Assembly: GCF_003576595.1 (NCBI RefSeq)
Contig: NZ_NQOU01000004.1
Location: 248,001-312,000 of the forward strand
Origin: Neopusillimonas maritima
GTDB taxonomy: Bacteria; Pseudomonadota; Gammaproteobacteria; Burkholderiales; Burkholderiaceae_B
DNA length: 64,000 bases
Reading direction: 5' to 3'
A program made the position numbers and the translations under genes. This document shows, one piece after another, positions 8,092 to 17,004 of the stretch (the first letter of the stretch is position 1; the number at the start of each line of letters is the position of its first letter). The notes under the pieces are model-generated. The model was not told the DNA's origin and searched no databases. It worked only from the letters and a program-made list of their open reading frames with translations.

Positions 8092-10394
8092 CACTCCCCC
8101 CACTGGCGAAACTTGGGATCATTCGCATGCAGTTCCCGGCACACGGTTTCATATTTCATTGGCATCGACGTAAGTCGCACCCCAACGGCATCTTCGATGG
8201 CTGCCGCAATGGCCGACGCCACACCGAACGCACCACTTTCGCCGACCCCTTTGGCGCCAAACGGACCATTGTTCTGGTAGGCATCGACGGCTTCGTTGCC
8301 CATTTGGTCGGGCAAGTCGGTAATGCCTGGAATCTTGTACTCGGCAAATGACGCATTGCGAAGCTGGCCGTCCTCGTCGAACTCCATGTTCTCGTACAAG
8401 GCCGCGCCTATTTGCATAATGGCAGCGCCCGAAACTTGCGTTTCCACAATCTTCGGATTCAATGCCGTACCGCAATCAACCACGTTTTCCATGCGTACCA
8501 AACGGAACTGGCCGGTTTCCGTGTCCACCTCAACCTCAACACCGCAACCGCCAATCATCCAGTTCGGCGTGATGCTCTCGGAGTGTCCCGTTTCCTTGTT
8601 AGGCGAAATGTAATCGGGAATATAGCTGCCAACCCCAACAATATTGCCGGCCTGCATGCCGTAGCGCTGCTTAAGCAATTTGCCGGCTTCCAACGGTTCC
8701 CCTTCAGGCACACCCAACTGAGCTGCCAGCACCTTCATTTTCTCGACGGCATCTTCGGCCGCAAGGCGTACCGCGTGACCCATATGGAAGGTTGAGCGTG
8801 ACCCCAGCGTCGCCATGTCGTAAGGCGTAACGTCGGTGTCCGGACGAATGACCTTGATGTCTTCCGGATCAATGCCCAACACTTCAGCCGCCACCATCGA
8901 CATGGTGGTATTGGAAGCCTGCCCCATATCAACCGTCGACATATGCAGGAAGCAGCTGCCGTCCGCCGAAAGGGTAACCATGGCCACCGACGTGGTGGGC
9001 GCAACAAGCGCCTTGAAGCCCACACCCACACCGCGACCGCGTCGCAGTTTTTCTGTTCCACGATCAAACGGCTCATTCCATTTCATGCGTTCGGCCGTGC
9101 GATCCAATACTTCAATTAATGCCGCATCGCGCATGATGGTGCCGGTGGCATGCGGACGCCCTTCTCGCAACATGTTCAGGCGACGGAACTCAACCGGATC
9201 CATACCCAGTTCACGCGCAATAATGTCGGCCTGGCTTTCGTACGCCCACACCAACTGCGTAATACCAAAACCACGGAACGCGCCCGCCGGCGGCAGGTTG
9301 GTGTACACCTGATAGGAATCCACCCAAACGTTGTCTATTTCATAAGGCCCCGGTGCCGTAAAGCCCGACTTTTGCGTAACACGCGGGCCAATATCGGCAT
9401 AGGCACCGCCGTTCCACCACACCGTGCACTTGCGGCCCGTAATACGCCCTTCCTTATTCACCGCCGACTTGATCTTGAAGGTGGTGGCGTGCTTGGTAAT
9501 GGTGTAGAACTGTTCTTCCATGGTTAACGCGACGCGCACCGGGCGCCGTGCCAGCATGGTAAGCGCCACAGCCAGCGCTTCCAGCTTCACATACAACTTC
9601 GCACCGAAACCCCCGCCCAGAAACGCGGTTCGTACACGTACACGAGATTCCGGCCAGCGCAACAAGCGCGCAATTTCCAGGCGCACAAACGACGGGCTCT
9701 GCGAAGCAGTGTGCACGGTAATACCAGAATCCGTTAATTCACCCACCGAAATCATGGGCTCCAACGGTGTATGCATCACCTGCTGGGTACGGAACGAGTG
9801 CTCAAAAATATGGTCGGCTTCGGCAAACGCTTTTTCCACATCACCCGTGCGCACCTGGAAATCCAACGCAATATTGGTATCACGCCTTCCTGCAAGGTGC
9901 TTCAGATCGGGGAATGTGCCGGCTGGTCGCAGCTCGTCGTGCACCACTACTTTCGACTCGGCTGCCTCCACTTCATTAAAGACCGCAGGCAACTCTTCAT
10001 AGGTCACGTCAATTAGATGTGTGGCTTCTTCCGCAATATACGGGTCTTCCGACAGCACCACGGCAACAGGCTCGCCCACATAATGCACTTTGCCCACAGC
10101 AAGAATCGGCTGATCGTGAAATGCGGGCCCGAAATAGGGCTCGGGCATCACCGTCATAATATCTTCCGAGGTGATAACGGAATGCACGCCTTCCAGCGCT
10201 TCTGCTTCCGACTTATCGATAGACACAATACGTCCGTGCGCAACCGTACTGCGTAGAATTTTGGCATGCAGCATGCGCGGTAGCGTAAGGTTGTGAATGT
10301 ATTCAGCGCGGCCGCTTACTTTTGTCTGGGCCTCGAAACGACCCCGGGAACGCCCCAGTTCGCGCGTTTGATCGCGTTGCGTTTCCATTTTCAT
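8091..10394 (-). CDS. molybdenum hydroxylase large subunit (xanthine dehydrogenase family)
   Basis: The 767-residue protein binds the molybdopterin cytosine dinucleotide cofactor. Conserved elements include QVMHTPLEPM, the GGGFGAK pterin loop, and the catalytic glutamate in KGVGESGAFG near residue 715. The active-site loop reads PPAGAFRGFG, unlike AYRCSFR of true CO dehydrogenase, so despite CoxL resemblance this is not a CO-oxidising enzyme by motif. It should hydroxylate or oxidise an aromatic, N-heterocyclic or aldehyde substrate. It overlaps the FAD-subunit gene by 4 bases. Confidence 0.92.
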   Translation of the reverse strand: MKMETQRDQTRELGRSRGRFEAQTKVSGRAEYIHNLTLPRMLHAKILRSTVAHGRIVSIDKSEAEALEGVHSVITSEDIMTVMPEPYFGPAFHDQPILAVGKVHYVGEPVAVVLSEDPYIAEEATHLIDVTYEELPAVFNEVEAAESKVVVHDELRPAGTFPDLKHLAGRRDTNIALDFQVRTGDVEKAFAEADHIFEHSFRTQQVMHTPLEPMISVGELTDSGITVHTASQSPSFVRLEIARLLRWPESRVRVRTAFLGGGFGAKLYVKLEALAVALTMLARRPVRVALTMEEQFYTITKHATTFKIKSAVNKEGRITGRKCTVWWNGGAYADIGPRVTQKSGFTAPGPYEIDNVWVDSYQVYTNLPPAGAFRGFGITQLVWAYESQADIIARELGMDPVEFRRLNMLREGRPHATGTIMRDAALIEVLDRTAERMKWNEPFDRGTEKLRRGRGVGVGFKALVAPTTSVAMVTLSADGSCFLHMSTVDMGQASNTTMSMVAAEVLGIDPEDIKVIRPDTDVTPYDMATLGSRSTFHMGHAVRLAAEDAVEKMKVLAAQLGVPEGEPLEAGKLLKQRYGMQAGNIVGVGSYIPDYISPNKETGHSESITPNWMIGGCGVEVEVDTETGQFRLVRMENVVDCGTALNPKIVETQVSGAAIMQIGAALYENMEFDEDGQLRNASFAEYKIPGITDLPDQMGNEAVDAYQNNGPFGAKGVGESGAFGVASAIAAAIEDAVGVRLTSMPMKYETVCRELHANDPKFRQWGE

Positions 10395-11266
10395 GATGCC
10401 TCCTGTTGTCCGCCGCCCACTGCTGCACGCACCGCGCGCCCCAGATAAACGCTAAGCAAGTGTTTTTTGTACTGCGCGGAACCATGTTGATCGCTAACAA
10501 TATCCAAACCATGCGCGGCTTCTTCGCCTGCCTGCTTCAGCAAAGCATCAGAAAGCGGTTGCCCCACCAACAATTGAACGGCATTGTCGAGCGACGTGGG
10601 GCGATCGGTTGCCGCGCCCACGATCAAGCGCGCGTCGGCCAAGCGGTCTTGCTCCATTTTCACCACAGCTGCCAGGCCTAACGTTGGCCAGTCGTGCGAT
10701 ACGCGTGTGGTTACTTTGAAATACGCCGCTTGCCGCCCCTGCATGGGTGGCACAATCACTTTGGTAATCAGCTCATTGCCGGCCAACGCGGTTTCGTAAT
10801 AACCCAGGCACAAATCTTTCACGGGTAGCTCACGCGAACCATTCGGCCCCTGAATCACCACCGTGGCACCCAACGCGGTTAACACCGGTGGCATGTCCAT
10901 GTGGGGATCGCCATGGGCCAGATTGCCGCCAATCATGGCTACATTGCGCACCCGAATATTCGATAACGTTTTAAACGTACGCGCCAACATGGGCCAACCC
11001 TGTTGAATCTCAGGCGAGCGCTCCAGTTCTGCCAGCGTCGTCATGCCGCCAATATGCAAAGAGCCGTCGGCGGCCACTGCAATTTGGCGGAACTCATCTT
11101 CAACATGGCGCAAACTCACCAAACGTGCCGGCCGCAACACGCCGGCTTTCATCATCAGCATAATGGCCGTACCGCCGCTAACCGGCCGTGTGTCGGGGTC
11201 GTCTGCACTAAGCAGGCTAACCGCCTCGGCCAGTTGCCTGGGCTTAACGTAATCAAAAGGCTTCAT
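10391..11266 (-). CDS. molybdenum hydroxylase FAD subunit
   Basis: The 291-residue protein is a CoxM-type FAD-binding subunit. The two FAD contacts are visible as PVSGGTAIMLMMK near residues 28-40 and IGGNLAHGDPHMD near residues 116-128. It carries no extra 4Fe-4S insertion, which argues against a 4-hydroxybenzoyl-CoA reductase beta subunit. It takes electrons from the iron-sulfur subunit and passes them to an external acceptor. Order M-L-S-G matches many aerobic hydroxylase operons. Confidence 0.92.
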   Translation of the reverse strand: MKPFDYVKPRQLAEAVSLLSADDPDTRPVSGGTAIMLMMKAGVLRPARLVSLRHVEDEFRQIAVAADGSLHIGGMTTLAELERSPEIQQGWPMLARTFKTLSNIRVRNVAMIGGNLAHGDPHMDMPPVLTALGATVVIQGPNGSRELPVKDLCLGYYETALAGNELITKVIVPPMQGRQAAYFKVTTRVSHDWPTLGLAAVVKMEQDRLADARLIVGAATDRPTSLDNAVQLLVGQPLSDALLKQAGEEAAHGLDIVSDQHGSAQYKKHLLSVYLGRAVRAAVGGGQQEAS

Positions 11267-11296
11267 CAGGTTGTCTCCTTTCCCTACCCTTGTTAT

Positions 11297-12127
11297 TTAC
11301 TGCTGCACGCGGCTGCGCAACTCAGACAGCATGCGTGTAATGTCTTTCGGCACCTCAAGCGGCGTTAAATGACGCGCGCCCTCAATGGTTTTCAGGCGTG
11401 AACCCGGAATACCCTGATACAAGGCTTGCGCCATAGCCACCGGCGTGGCGTAATCTTCCGTTCCCACCACAATCGACACCGGCATGCGCAACCCCAGCAA
11501 CTTCGAACGTGCATCGAACGCCCCCATGGCATGGCAGGCGCCTTCATAGCCGGTTAAATCATTGGCCACAAACACCGCCACGCTCTCTTGCACAACCTGC
11601 GGATGACGTGCCCGGAACGGCTCACCAAACCAACGCGTTTGCTGGAAACCCACCAAACTGCCGAACCCTTCCAAACGCGCTTTCGCGGCACGGTTGGCCC
11701 AATCGGCGGCGGCATTTTCGCCGTACCAGGCGGTGGTATCGATTAAGCCCAACGCACGCGTGATATCGGCGTTATCAATGGCAAACTGCAATGCCACACA
11801 GCCGCCCATCGACGCGCCGGCCACCACCACCTGGTCAATACGCAAGCGATCAAGTAAAGCGCGAACGTCAGCCGCCATGGCGGCGATGGTATAGGGCCCC
11901 TGCGGTTTGCTTGAACGGCCATGACCGCGCAAATCAACACATAGAACGGAACCTTGTTTGGCCAATTCAGGCGCCACAAAGCGCCAGAAGGAGTGGTCCA
12001 TCGCCAAAGAGTGCAACAACACGGTGCAAGGGCCGGGCTGTTGCGACTCGAAATACTGGTAGTGCAAATTCACATTGGGTGCCACGGCCTCATTGCCGTA
12101 ACGGGGGGTACATTCAGTTGTTGTCAT
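11297..12127 (-). CDS. alpha/beta hydrolase, 3-oxoadipate enol-lactonase-like
   Basis: The 276-residue protein from ATG 12127 has LLHSLAMDHSFW as the oxyanion region, DLRGHGRS, nucleophile elbow GASMGG, a later aspartate in VGTEDYATP and a C-terminal histidine in EGARHLTPLE. This is the PcaD-like layout, with Ala in place of the usual His in the elbow (GASMGG rather than GHSMGG). It opens esters or enol-lactones. In this operon it may hydrolyse the ring-opened or esterified product linked to the hydroxylase. It lies 30 bases upstream of the FAD-subunit gene. A TTG at 12139 is a weaker start. Confidence 0.83.
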   Translation of the reverse strand: MTTTECTPRYGNEAVAPNVNLHYQYFESQQPGPCTVLLHSLAMDHSFWRFVAPELAKQGSVLCVDLRGHGRSSKPQGPYTIAAMAADVRALLDRLRIDQVVVAGASMGGCVALQFAIDNADITRALGLIDTTAWYGENAAADWANRAAKARLEGFGSLVGFQQTRWFGEPFRARHPQVVQESVAVFVANDLTGYEGACHAMGAFDARSKLLGLRMPVSIVVGTEDYATPVAMAQALYQGIPGSRLKTIEGARHLTPLEVPKDITRMLSELRSRVQQ

Positions 12128-12156
12128 ATGCTTGTCCAATTCGTTGTTGAAGCAGG

Positions 12157-12918
12157 CTAAGCCTGAGCCGCAGGCGCCACAGTGGCGTCGCCTTCGCCGC
12201 TGCGCTGCAAACCGTCGGCCACCATGCCCGAGGCCTTGGCGAACTCCAGGTAACGACGCACCAACGCGGCCGCTTTATCACGCCCTTTGGGGCAACCCAT
12301 CGCCTGCTCAATCACCGTGAAGCGCCCCTCAAGCACGCGATAGCCGGGGAACTGTCCCGCATGGGTGTTCAAGGGTTGACGTACGCCTGCAACCGTACTG
12401 ATGCCGTCGGCGTCGAAACGCTCAATCGCATCTTCCGACAAGGGATAACGCACAATCTCAGCGTTCTTCAACGTGCGCGACAAGAACAGGTCGTAAGCCG
12501 CGCCTTTGCCCACCGCCACCGTCACGCCTTCCTGATCGACATCTTCGATGGTTTTAATGGGGGAGTCTTCGCGCACCATATACGTACCTTCAATCAGCAC
12601 ATACGGCGCGGTATAGGCAATGGTTTCGGCGCGCTTGGGGTCGATGGCCAGAAACGCAATATCCCAGACGTCATCTTGCGCAGTATCAGCAACCTTGCCC
12701 GCAGTGTCGAATGACACAAACTCAACTTCCAACCCAACACGCTGTGCCAGGCCACGCGCCAGATCGGCCGAGACGCCTCCCGCCTTCCCTTCCGGCAATC
12801 GCTTGGCCAACACCGGGTTGCCATAGTTAATGGCGGCCCGAATGCGGCCTTTGGGCGCAAGCTCTTGAATGGCGTCGGGATCTGCTTTCCAGTCTGGCTC
12901 ATGTTGGTTGCTATTCAA
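12157..12918 (-). CDS. family 3 solute-binding-like protein without signal peptide
   Basis: The 253-residue sequence is a family 3 periplasmic binding-protein fold: GRIRAAINYGNPVLAKR, the DIAFLAIDPKRAETIAYTAPY hinge region split over residues 85-105, and GVTVAVGKGAAYD. It begins directly with a hydrophilic stretch (MNSNQHEPDWKADPDA) and has no hydrophobic signal segment or lipobox. No upstream in-frame extension with one was seen. No ABC permease or ATPase accompanies it. It is the first gene of the hydroxylase operon, so a cytoplasmic ligand-binding or sensory role is possible. Confidence 0.8.
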   Translation of the reverse strand: MNSNQHEPDWKADPDAIQELAPKGRIRAAINYGNPVLAKRLPEGKAGGVSADLARGLAQRVGLEVEFVSFDTAGKVADTAQDDVWDIAFLAIDPKRAETIAYTAPYVLIEGTYMVREDSPIKTIEDVDQEGVTVAVGKGAAYDLFLSRTLKNAEIVRYPLSEDAIERFDADGISTVAGVRQPLNTHAGQFPGYRVLEGRFTVIEQAMGCPKGRDKAAALVRRYLEFAKASGMVADGLQRSGEGDATVAPAAQA

Positions 12919-13081
12919 ACCACGGCTCCTTATATGAATTAATTTTTTTCATTGATGTGTTTGTTGTGAAAACAAACCAAAATATTTGCGTTCTTTTAAG
13001 CCATTACCTTCGGTAAACGGCTTGCCTTCTTCATCGTAACGGAACACAATTAAAAGAACTAACGATACTTATTCATTACAG

Positions 13082-13100
13082 GCATGAATTAAATTCATGC
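13082..13100. promoter_or_regulatory. candidate LysR operator palindrome
   Basis: GCATGAATTAAATTCATGC is a perfect 9-base inverted repeat around a single central base and contains T-N11-A (T85, A97), the LysR-box pattern. It lies 53 bases before the LysR gene at 13153 and about 165 bases before the divergent hydroxylase operon at 12918, a typical position for autoregulation and control of the divergent genes. Confidence 0.6.
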
Positions 13101-13152
13101 GAATTCACTACACCTTGACCTGTCTGTTTTCATCCTCGCCGTCCGTTAAAAG

Positions 13153-14061
13153 ATGCCCCGCAATCTGCCCTCTTTAACCAGCCTGCTTGCCTTCGAAGCC
13201 GCCGCACGTCACTTGAATTTCACGGCGGCGGGCAAAGAGCTGCATCTCACGCAAACTGCGATCAGCCATCAAATAAAAAATCTCGAAGACCATCTTGCCA
13301 CACGGCTGTTCGTACGACGTAACCGTGCACTGGTGCTAACCACCGCCGGGCAGCAGTATCTTGAATCGGTGCGGGACGCTATTGGTTTATTGCAATCGGC
13401 CACCGCAAGAACACGCGACGAAAAGTCGACCGAAGTTTTAACCATTCACTGCCTACCCACGTATGCCATGCAGTGTTTAATTCCCCGCCTGCCGGAATTT
13501 CAGGCCTTGCATCCCAACATCACGCTGCAGGTTCTCACCCACTCCACCTTCGACCAGTTCCGCCAACGCTCTTACGACATCGCCTTCCGTTACGGCACCG
13601 GCCAATGGCGCGGGCTGAAAACACAATTGCTGCAAAGCGAAGAAATCTTCCCGGTTTGCACCCCCACGCTCGCCCAAGGCATCAACCCGGAAGCCCCCCA
13701 CGCTGCCCTGGCCCAGCTGGCCCAAATTCGAACTTATTTTTCGTCCACGTACCAAGATGACTGGCCCGTATGGCTTGAAGCCGCCGGCCTGGGCAATATC
13801 GAGTTTGCCCGCGAAATCATTTTCAACTTGCAAGTTACGTCGTTGCACGCCATTGTGAACGGGATTGGAGTGGGGCTGGGCCGCACTCCGCTTATTGACA
13901 CTTACCTGCGTGAGGGCACACTAAGCGCCCCGTTCAAGTTGAAACTGAAAACGGGCTCAGGCTATTACATCGTTTGCCCTGAAGACAAAGCCGAGCACCG
14001 TCGTATCCAGGTGTTCTGGAAATGGGCCTGTGAAACCTTGGGTGCACAACCCGATGAATGA
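13153..14061 (+). CDS. LysR-type regulator, GcvA-like
   Basis: The 302-residue protein opens with the GcvA-type PSLTSLLAFEAAARHLNFT and an HTH around residues 21-45 (TAAGKELHLTQTAISHQIKN). The C-terminal effector domain is full length. It diverges from the molybdenum-hydroxylase operon and overlaps the following CoA ligase gene by 8 bases, so it probably controls both directions. A near-perfect palindrome (13082-13100) is a likely binding site. The inducer is unknown. Confidence 0.9.
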   Translation: MPRNLPSLTSLLAFEAAARHLNFTAAGKELHLTQTAISHQIKNLEDHLATRLFVRRNRALVLTTAGQQYLESVRDAIGLLQSATARTRDEKSTEVLTIHCLPTYAMQCLIPRLPEFQALHPNITLQVLTHSTFDQFRQRSYDIAFRYGTGQWRGLKTQLLQSEEIFPVCTPTLAQGINPEAPHAALAQLAQIRTYFSSTYQDDWPVWLEAAGLGNIEFAREIIFNLQVTSLHAIVNGIGVGLGRTPLIDTYLREGTLSAPFKLKLKTGSGYYIVCPEDKAEHRRIQVFWKWACETLGAQPDE

Positions 14062-15634
14062 GGCTGCAACCCACACCACCCAAGCGGGCACCTTTCAACC
14101 TATTGGCGCCTTGCTGCAACATTATGCGTGGGTCCATCCCAATAAAACCGCGCTGGTCGACGTCGACAACGGCCAACGCCTGAGCTTTAAAGCCCTGCGG
14201 CAAGCCGTCGAACAAAGCGCCCTTGCCCTTAAGCGTACCGGCCTGCAACCTCAGGAAAAGGTGGTACTCACGGGTGACAACAGTATTGCGAAAGTGATTC
14301 TATGGCTCGCCATATGGCGTGTTGGAGGTGTTGTTTGCCCGCTCGACCCCGGTTTCATTCGCGCCTCGCTCAGCACCGTGGTCAACGCAATCAAACCTGC
14401 ACTTGTACTTGCCGGCAATACACACGACCATGACCCAGCCCCAGGTACATTGCCCAATTCGATTCGCATCGTTTCTTACTGGGATACGCTCGACAACGGG
14501 GTTGTCATGCTCGACGCCCAAACAACGATAAGCACATCCACACACAGCACAAGCACTGAAACATCCTTTCCCGTAAATCAGGCTCACGACGTCGCCTGTA
14601 TTTCCTGCACGTCAGGCACCACAGGCCGGCCCAAAATCGTGGTGTACGACCATCAGGCCATGTGGCTCAACGGCCTGGACTCAATCGCTATGCTGCAACT
14701 GGACTCAAACGACCGAATGCTGGAATACCGTTCGTTGAACTGGTACTCCAGCCAGATTCTAAGTTTGATGCCGTTTCTGCAAACAGGCCTCACACTGCAT
14801 TTGGCTCGTCGATTTTCATTAAGACGCTTTGGTCAATGGATATACACACACCAACTCACCGTGAGCGTGGGCGTGCCCACGATTATTCAATTGTTATTGA
14901 AAGAGCCCATTGCACAGCATGAAAAGCTTTTGTCATCATTACGCGTCATCACATCCAGCACCGCGCCGCTTGCCATTGCACACTGGAAGGCATTCGAACA
15001 GTACTATCAGCGCCCACTCATTAACCTTTATGGCAGTACCGAAACAGGCTGGATCAGCGGCAATCGAATCCACGACCGCAAACCAGGCAGTGTTGGGCGC
15101 GTGTTGAGCTCGGTCCAGCTTAGCTTTGCCGCTCAACGCCCCATGCCCGGCGACGCCCCTATGCTGCAACCGTTTCTGGTTAATACGCAAAAAATTGCCC
15201 TGGGTTATCTGGACCCGGACGGTACCTTGCAACCGTTACGCAATCAGCCATTCCTAATGCGCGATGCCGCGCAACTGGATACTGACGGCTATTTACATGT
15301 TTGGGGGCGAACCGACGACCTCATCATACGGGGCGGGGTCAAAATTTCACCTGCCGAAGTGGAAGCTATTGTTGTGGGCCATCCCCATATCCAAGACGCC
15401 GCGGTTATTGGCATGCCCGATGAACTATACGGTATGCAAATCGTCTGTTTCTTCGTCCCTTACCAACATCAGGCCACTTCCACGGTCGACATTGTTCAAC
15501 ACTGCCGGCAAGTATTACCCCTGGAAAAAATTCCACAACACTTGATTCCGCTGTCACGCCTGCCCCGTAATCATCGGGGCAAAATTCTGAGATCGCAACT
15601 TACCTCACTGGCCCGCAATTTATTGAAGGCATAA
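14054..15634 (+). CDS. AMP-dependent acyl-CoA ligase
   Basis: This ANL ligase has 526 residues from ATG 14054, which overlaps the regulator's stop region; a GTG at 14030 would add eight residues. It shows the P-loop-like CTSGTTGRPKIVVYD, the adenine loop LYGSTETGW, the GRTDDLIIRGGVKISPAEVE hinge and a terminal catalytic lysine in NHRGKILRS. This is a full-length acyl- or aryl-CoA synthetase of unknown substrate. Position between the GcvA-like regulator and vanA suggests an aromatic acid. Confidence 0.85.
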   Translation: MNEAATHTTQAGTFQPIGALLQHYAWVHPNKTALVDVDNGQRLSFKALRQAVEQSALALKRTGLQPQEKVVLTGDNSIAKVILWLAIWRVGGVVCPLDPGFIRASLSTVVNAIKPALVLAGNTHDHDPAPGTLPNSIRIVSYWDTLDNGVVMLDAQTTISTSTHSTSTETSFPVNQAHDVACISCTSGTTGRPKIVVYDHQAMWLNGLDSIAMLQLDSNDRMLEYRSLNWYSSQILSLMPFLQTGLTLHLARRFSLRRFGQWIYTHQLTVSVGVPTIIQLLLKEPIAQHEKLLSSLRVITSSTAPLAIAHWKAFEQYYQRPLINLYGSTETGWISGNRIHDRKPGSVGRVLSSVQLSFAAQRPMPGDAPMLQPFLVNTQKIALGYLDPDGTLQPLRNQPFLMRDAAQLDTDGYLHVWGRTDDLIIRGGVKISPAEVEAIVVGHPHIQDAAVIGMPDELYGMQIVCFFVPYQHQATSTVDIVQHCRQVLPLEKIPQHLIPLSRLPRNHRGKILRSQLTSLARNLLKA

Positions 15635-15717
15635 TCATTTGGGAATTTATGCATTTTCTGCTAGAGTTCCTAAAAAATGTATATATATCAACATATTAGG
15701 CAAGCTTAAATTATTAT

Positions 15718-15791
15718 AAAAAAAAGAACTCATACGTCTTTTCGCAACATCAAATAATCGCTAAAGCGTTCTGACGCAAGTTCTTTTTTTT
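15718..15791. repeat. inverted repeat before vanA, probable terminator of the ligase transcript
   Basis: A13-base arm ending AAAGAACT (15718-15730) is matched perfectly by AGTTCTTT... (15779-15791), with 48 bases between. Within the right part GCGT-TCTG-ACGC followed by AAGTTC and nine Ts resembles a rightward intrinsic terminator for the CoA-ligase mRNA. The vanA ribosome-binding region GGAGAGAGA lies 50 bases further. The rest of 15635-15856 is AT-rich and may hold the vanA promoter. Confidence 0.5.
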
Positions 15792-15856
15792 TAAACACTT
15801 GAAATCAATTTCCGACTTCCGATACGGAATCCAAACCAAATGGAGAGAGACACAAA

Positions 15857-16906
15857 ATGTATTTGAAGAACACGTGGTACGTTGCCTGCACCCCCGATGA
15901 AATTGCAGACAAACCGTCAGGGCGACAAATTTGTGGCGAACGCATTGCGTTTTATCGCGGTAAAGATAATAAAGTTTGTGCAGTGGAAGACTTCTGTCCA
16001 CATCGCGGCGCGGCACTGTCTTTGGGGTACGTGGAAGACGGCAACCTGGTATGCGGCTACCATGGCCTGGTGATGGGCTGTGACGGCAAACCCGTTGCCA
16101 TGCCAATGCAACGCGTGGGCGGCTTTCCATGCGTTAAGCGTTACGCGGTTGTTGAGCGCAATAACTTTATCTGGGTTTGGCCGGGCGACGCCGACAAAGC
16201 CGACGAAAGCCTCGTACCTTCGTTTGAATGGGAAAACAACCCCGAGTGGGCCTACGGCGGCGGGCTGTTCCATGTGAAGTGCGACTATCGCCTCATTATC
16301 GACAACCTCATGGACCTCACCCATGAAACTTATGTGCACACCGACAGCATTGGGCAAGAGGAAATCGATGAGTCGCCGGTGAACACAGCGGTTGACGGCG
16401 ACAGTGTTATTACCAGCCGTTACATGGAAGGCATTCAACCCCCGCCATTCTGGCAATTCGCGCTAAAGCAAAACGGCGCCGACCCCACCGCTGACGTTGA
16501 GCGCTGGCAGGAGTCACGCTTCAGCCCACCCAGCCACGTACTCATCGACGTGGGCGTCGCACACGTTGGCAAGGGGGGCGTCAATGCACCTCAACAACAC
16601 AAAGCCCGTTCAATCATTATCGACTTCATTACCCCTGAAACCGAAACCACCACCTGGTACTTCTGGGGTATGGCACGCAACTTCAACCCGCAAGACAAGG
16701 CCCTCACCGGTAATATTCAAAAAGAGCATAAACGTATTTTCCTGCAAGACGTCGACGTTCTGGAAGCACAACAACGCAACCTTGAAGCCAACCCCGGCCG
16801 ACGCTTGCTGATGTTGAACATCGATTCCGGCGGCGTACAAGCCCGACGCATTATCGAACGCCTGGTCAAGCAAGAGCAGGAAGAAAACGCGGCCTCCGCA
16901 GCCTAA
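15857..16906 (+). CDS. vanA: vanillate O-demethylase oxygenase subunit
   Basis: The 349-residue Rieske oxygenase starts MYLKNTWYVACTPDEIA, as in known VanA proteins. The Rieske centre is CPHRG...CGYHG near residues 47-69. The mononuclear iron site is the DNLMDLTHETYVH segment near residues 150-162. VanA removes the methyl group of vanillate to give protocatechuate and formaldehyde, and needs the reductase VanB. No vanB is present on either side, so the electron donor must be encoded elsewhere or shared. GGAGAGAGA precedes the ATG. Confidence 0.93.
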   Translation: MYLKNTWYVACTPDEIADKPSGRQICGERIAFYRGKDNKVCAVEDFCPHRGAALSLGYVEDGNLVCGYHGLVMGCDGKPVAMPMQRVGGFPCVKRYAVVERNNFIWVWPGDADKADESLVPSFEWENNPEWAYGGGLFHVKCDYRLIIDNLMDLTHETYVHTDSIGQEEIDESPVNTAVDGDSVITSRYMEGIQPPPFWQFALKQNGADPTADVERWQESRFSPPSHVLIDVGVAHVGKGGVNAPQQHKARSIIIDFITPETETTTWYFWGMARNFNPQDKALTGNIQKEHKRIFLQDVDVLEAQQRNLEANPGRRLLMLNIDSGGVQARRIIERLVKQEQEENAASAA

Positions 16907-16915
16907 CTTGCCAAA

Positions 16916-16968
16916 GGTGCGTCCCAACCGGGACGCACCAAAAAAAGAGCCCCCGCAAAAGCGGGGGC
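16916..16968 (-). terminator. double hairpin between vanA and livF
   Basis: The right hairpin GCCCCCGC-AAAA-GCGGGGGC (16949-16968) is followed on the minus strand by TCTTTTTTT, an intrinsic terminator for the leftward liv/gentisate transcript. A second perfect 10-base hairpin, GGTGCGTCCC/GGGACGCACC (16916-16939), ends 10 bases after the vanA stop but precedes an A tract on the plus strand. It can stabilise the vanA mRNA end or stop transcription using the minus strand. Confidence 0.85.
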
Positions 16969-17004
16969 AATACCGGAGGCCTTTACAACCAGCCTTTACA
17001 ACAC

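Noticed and set aside
8091-11266. Naming the three hydroxylase subunits as CO dehydrogenase CoxMLS
   Set aside because: The large-subunit active loop reads GAFRGFG, not the AYRCSFR of CO dehydrogenase, so only the wider family is claimed.
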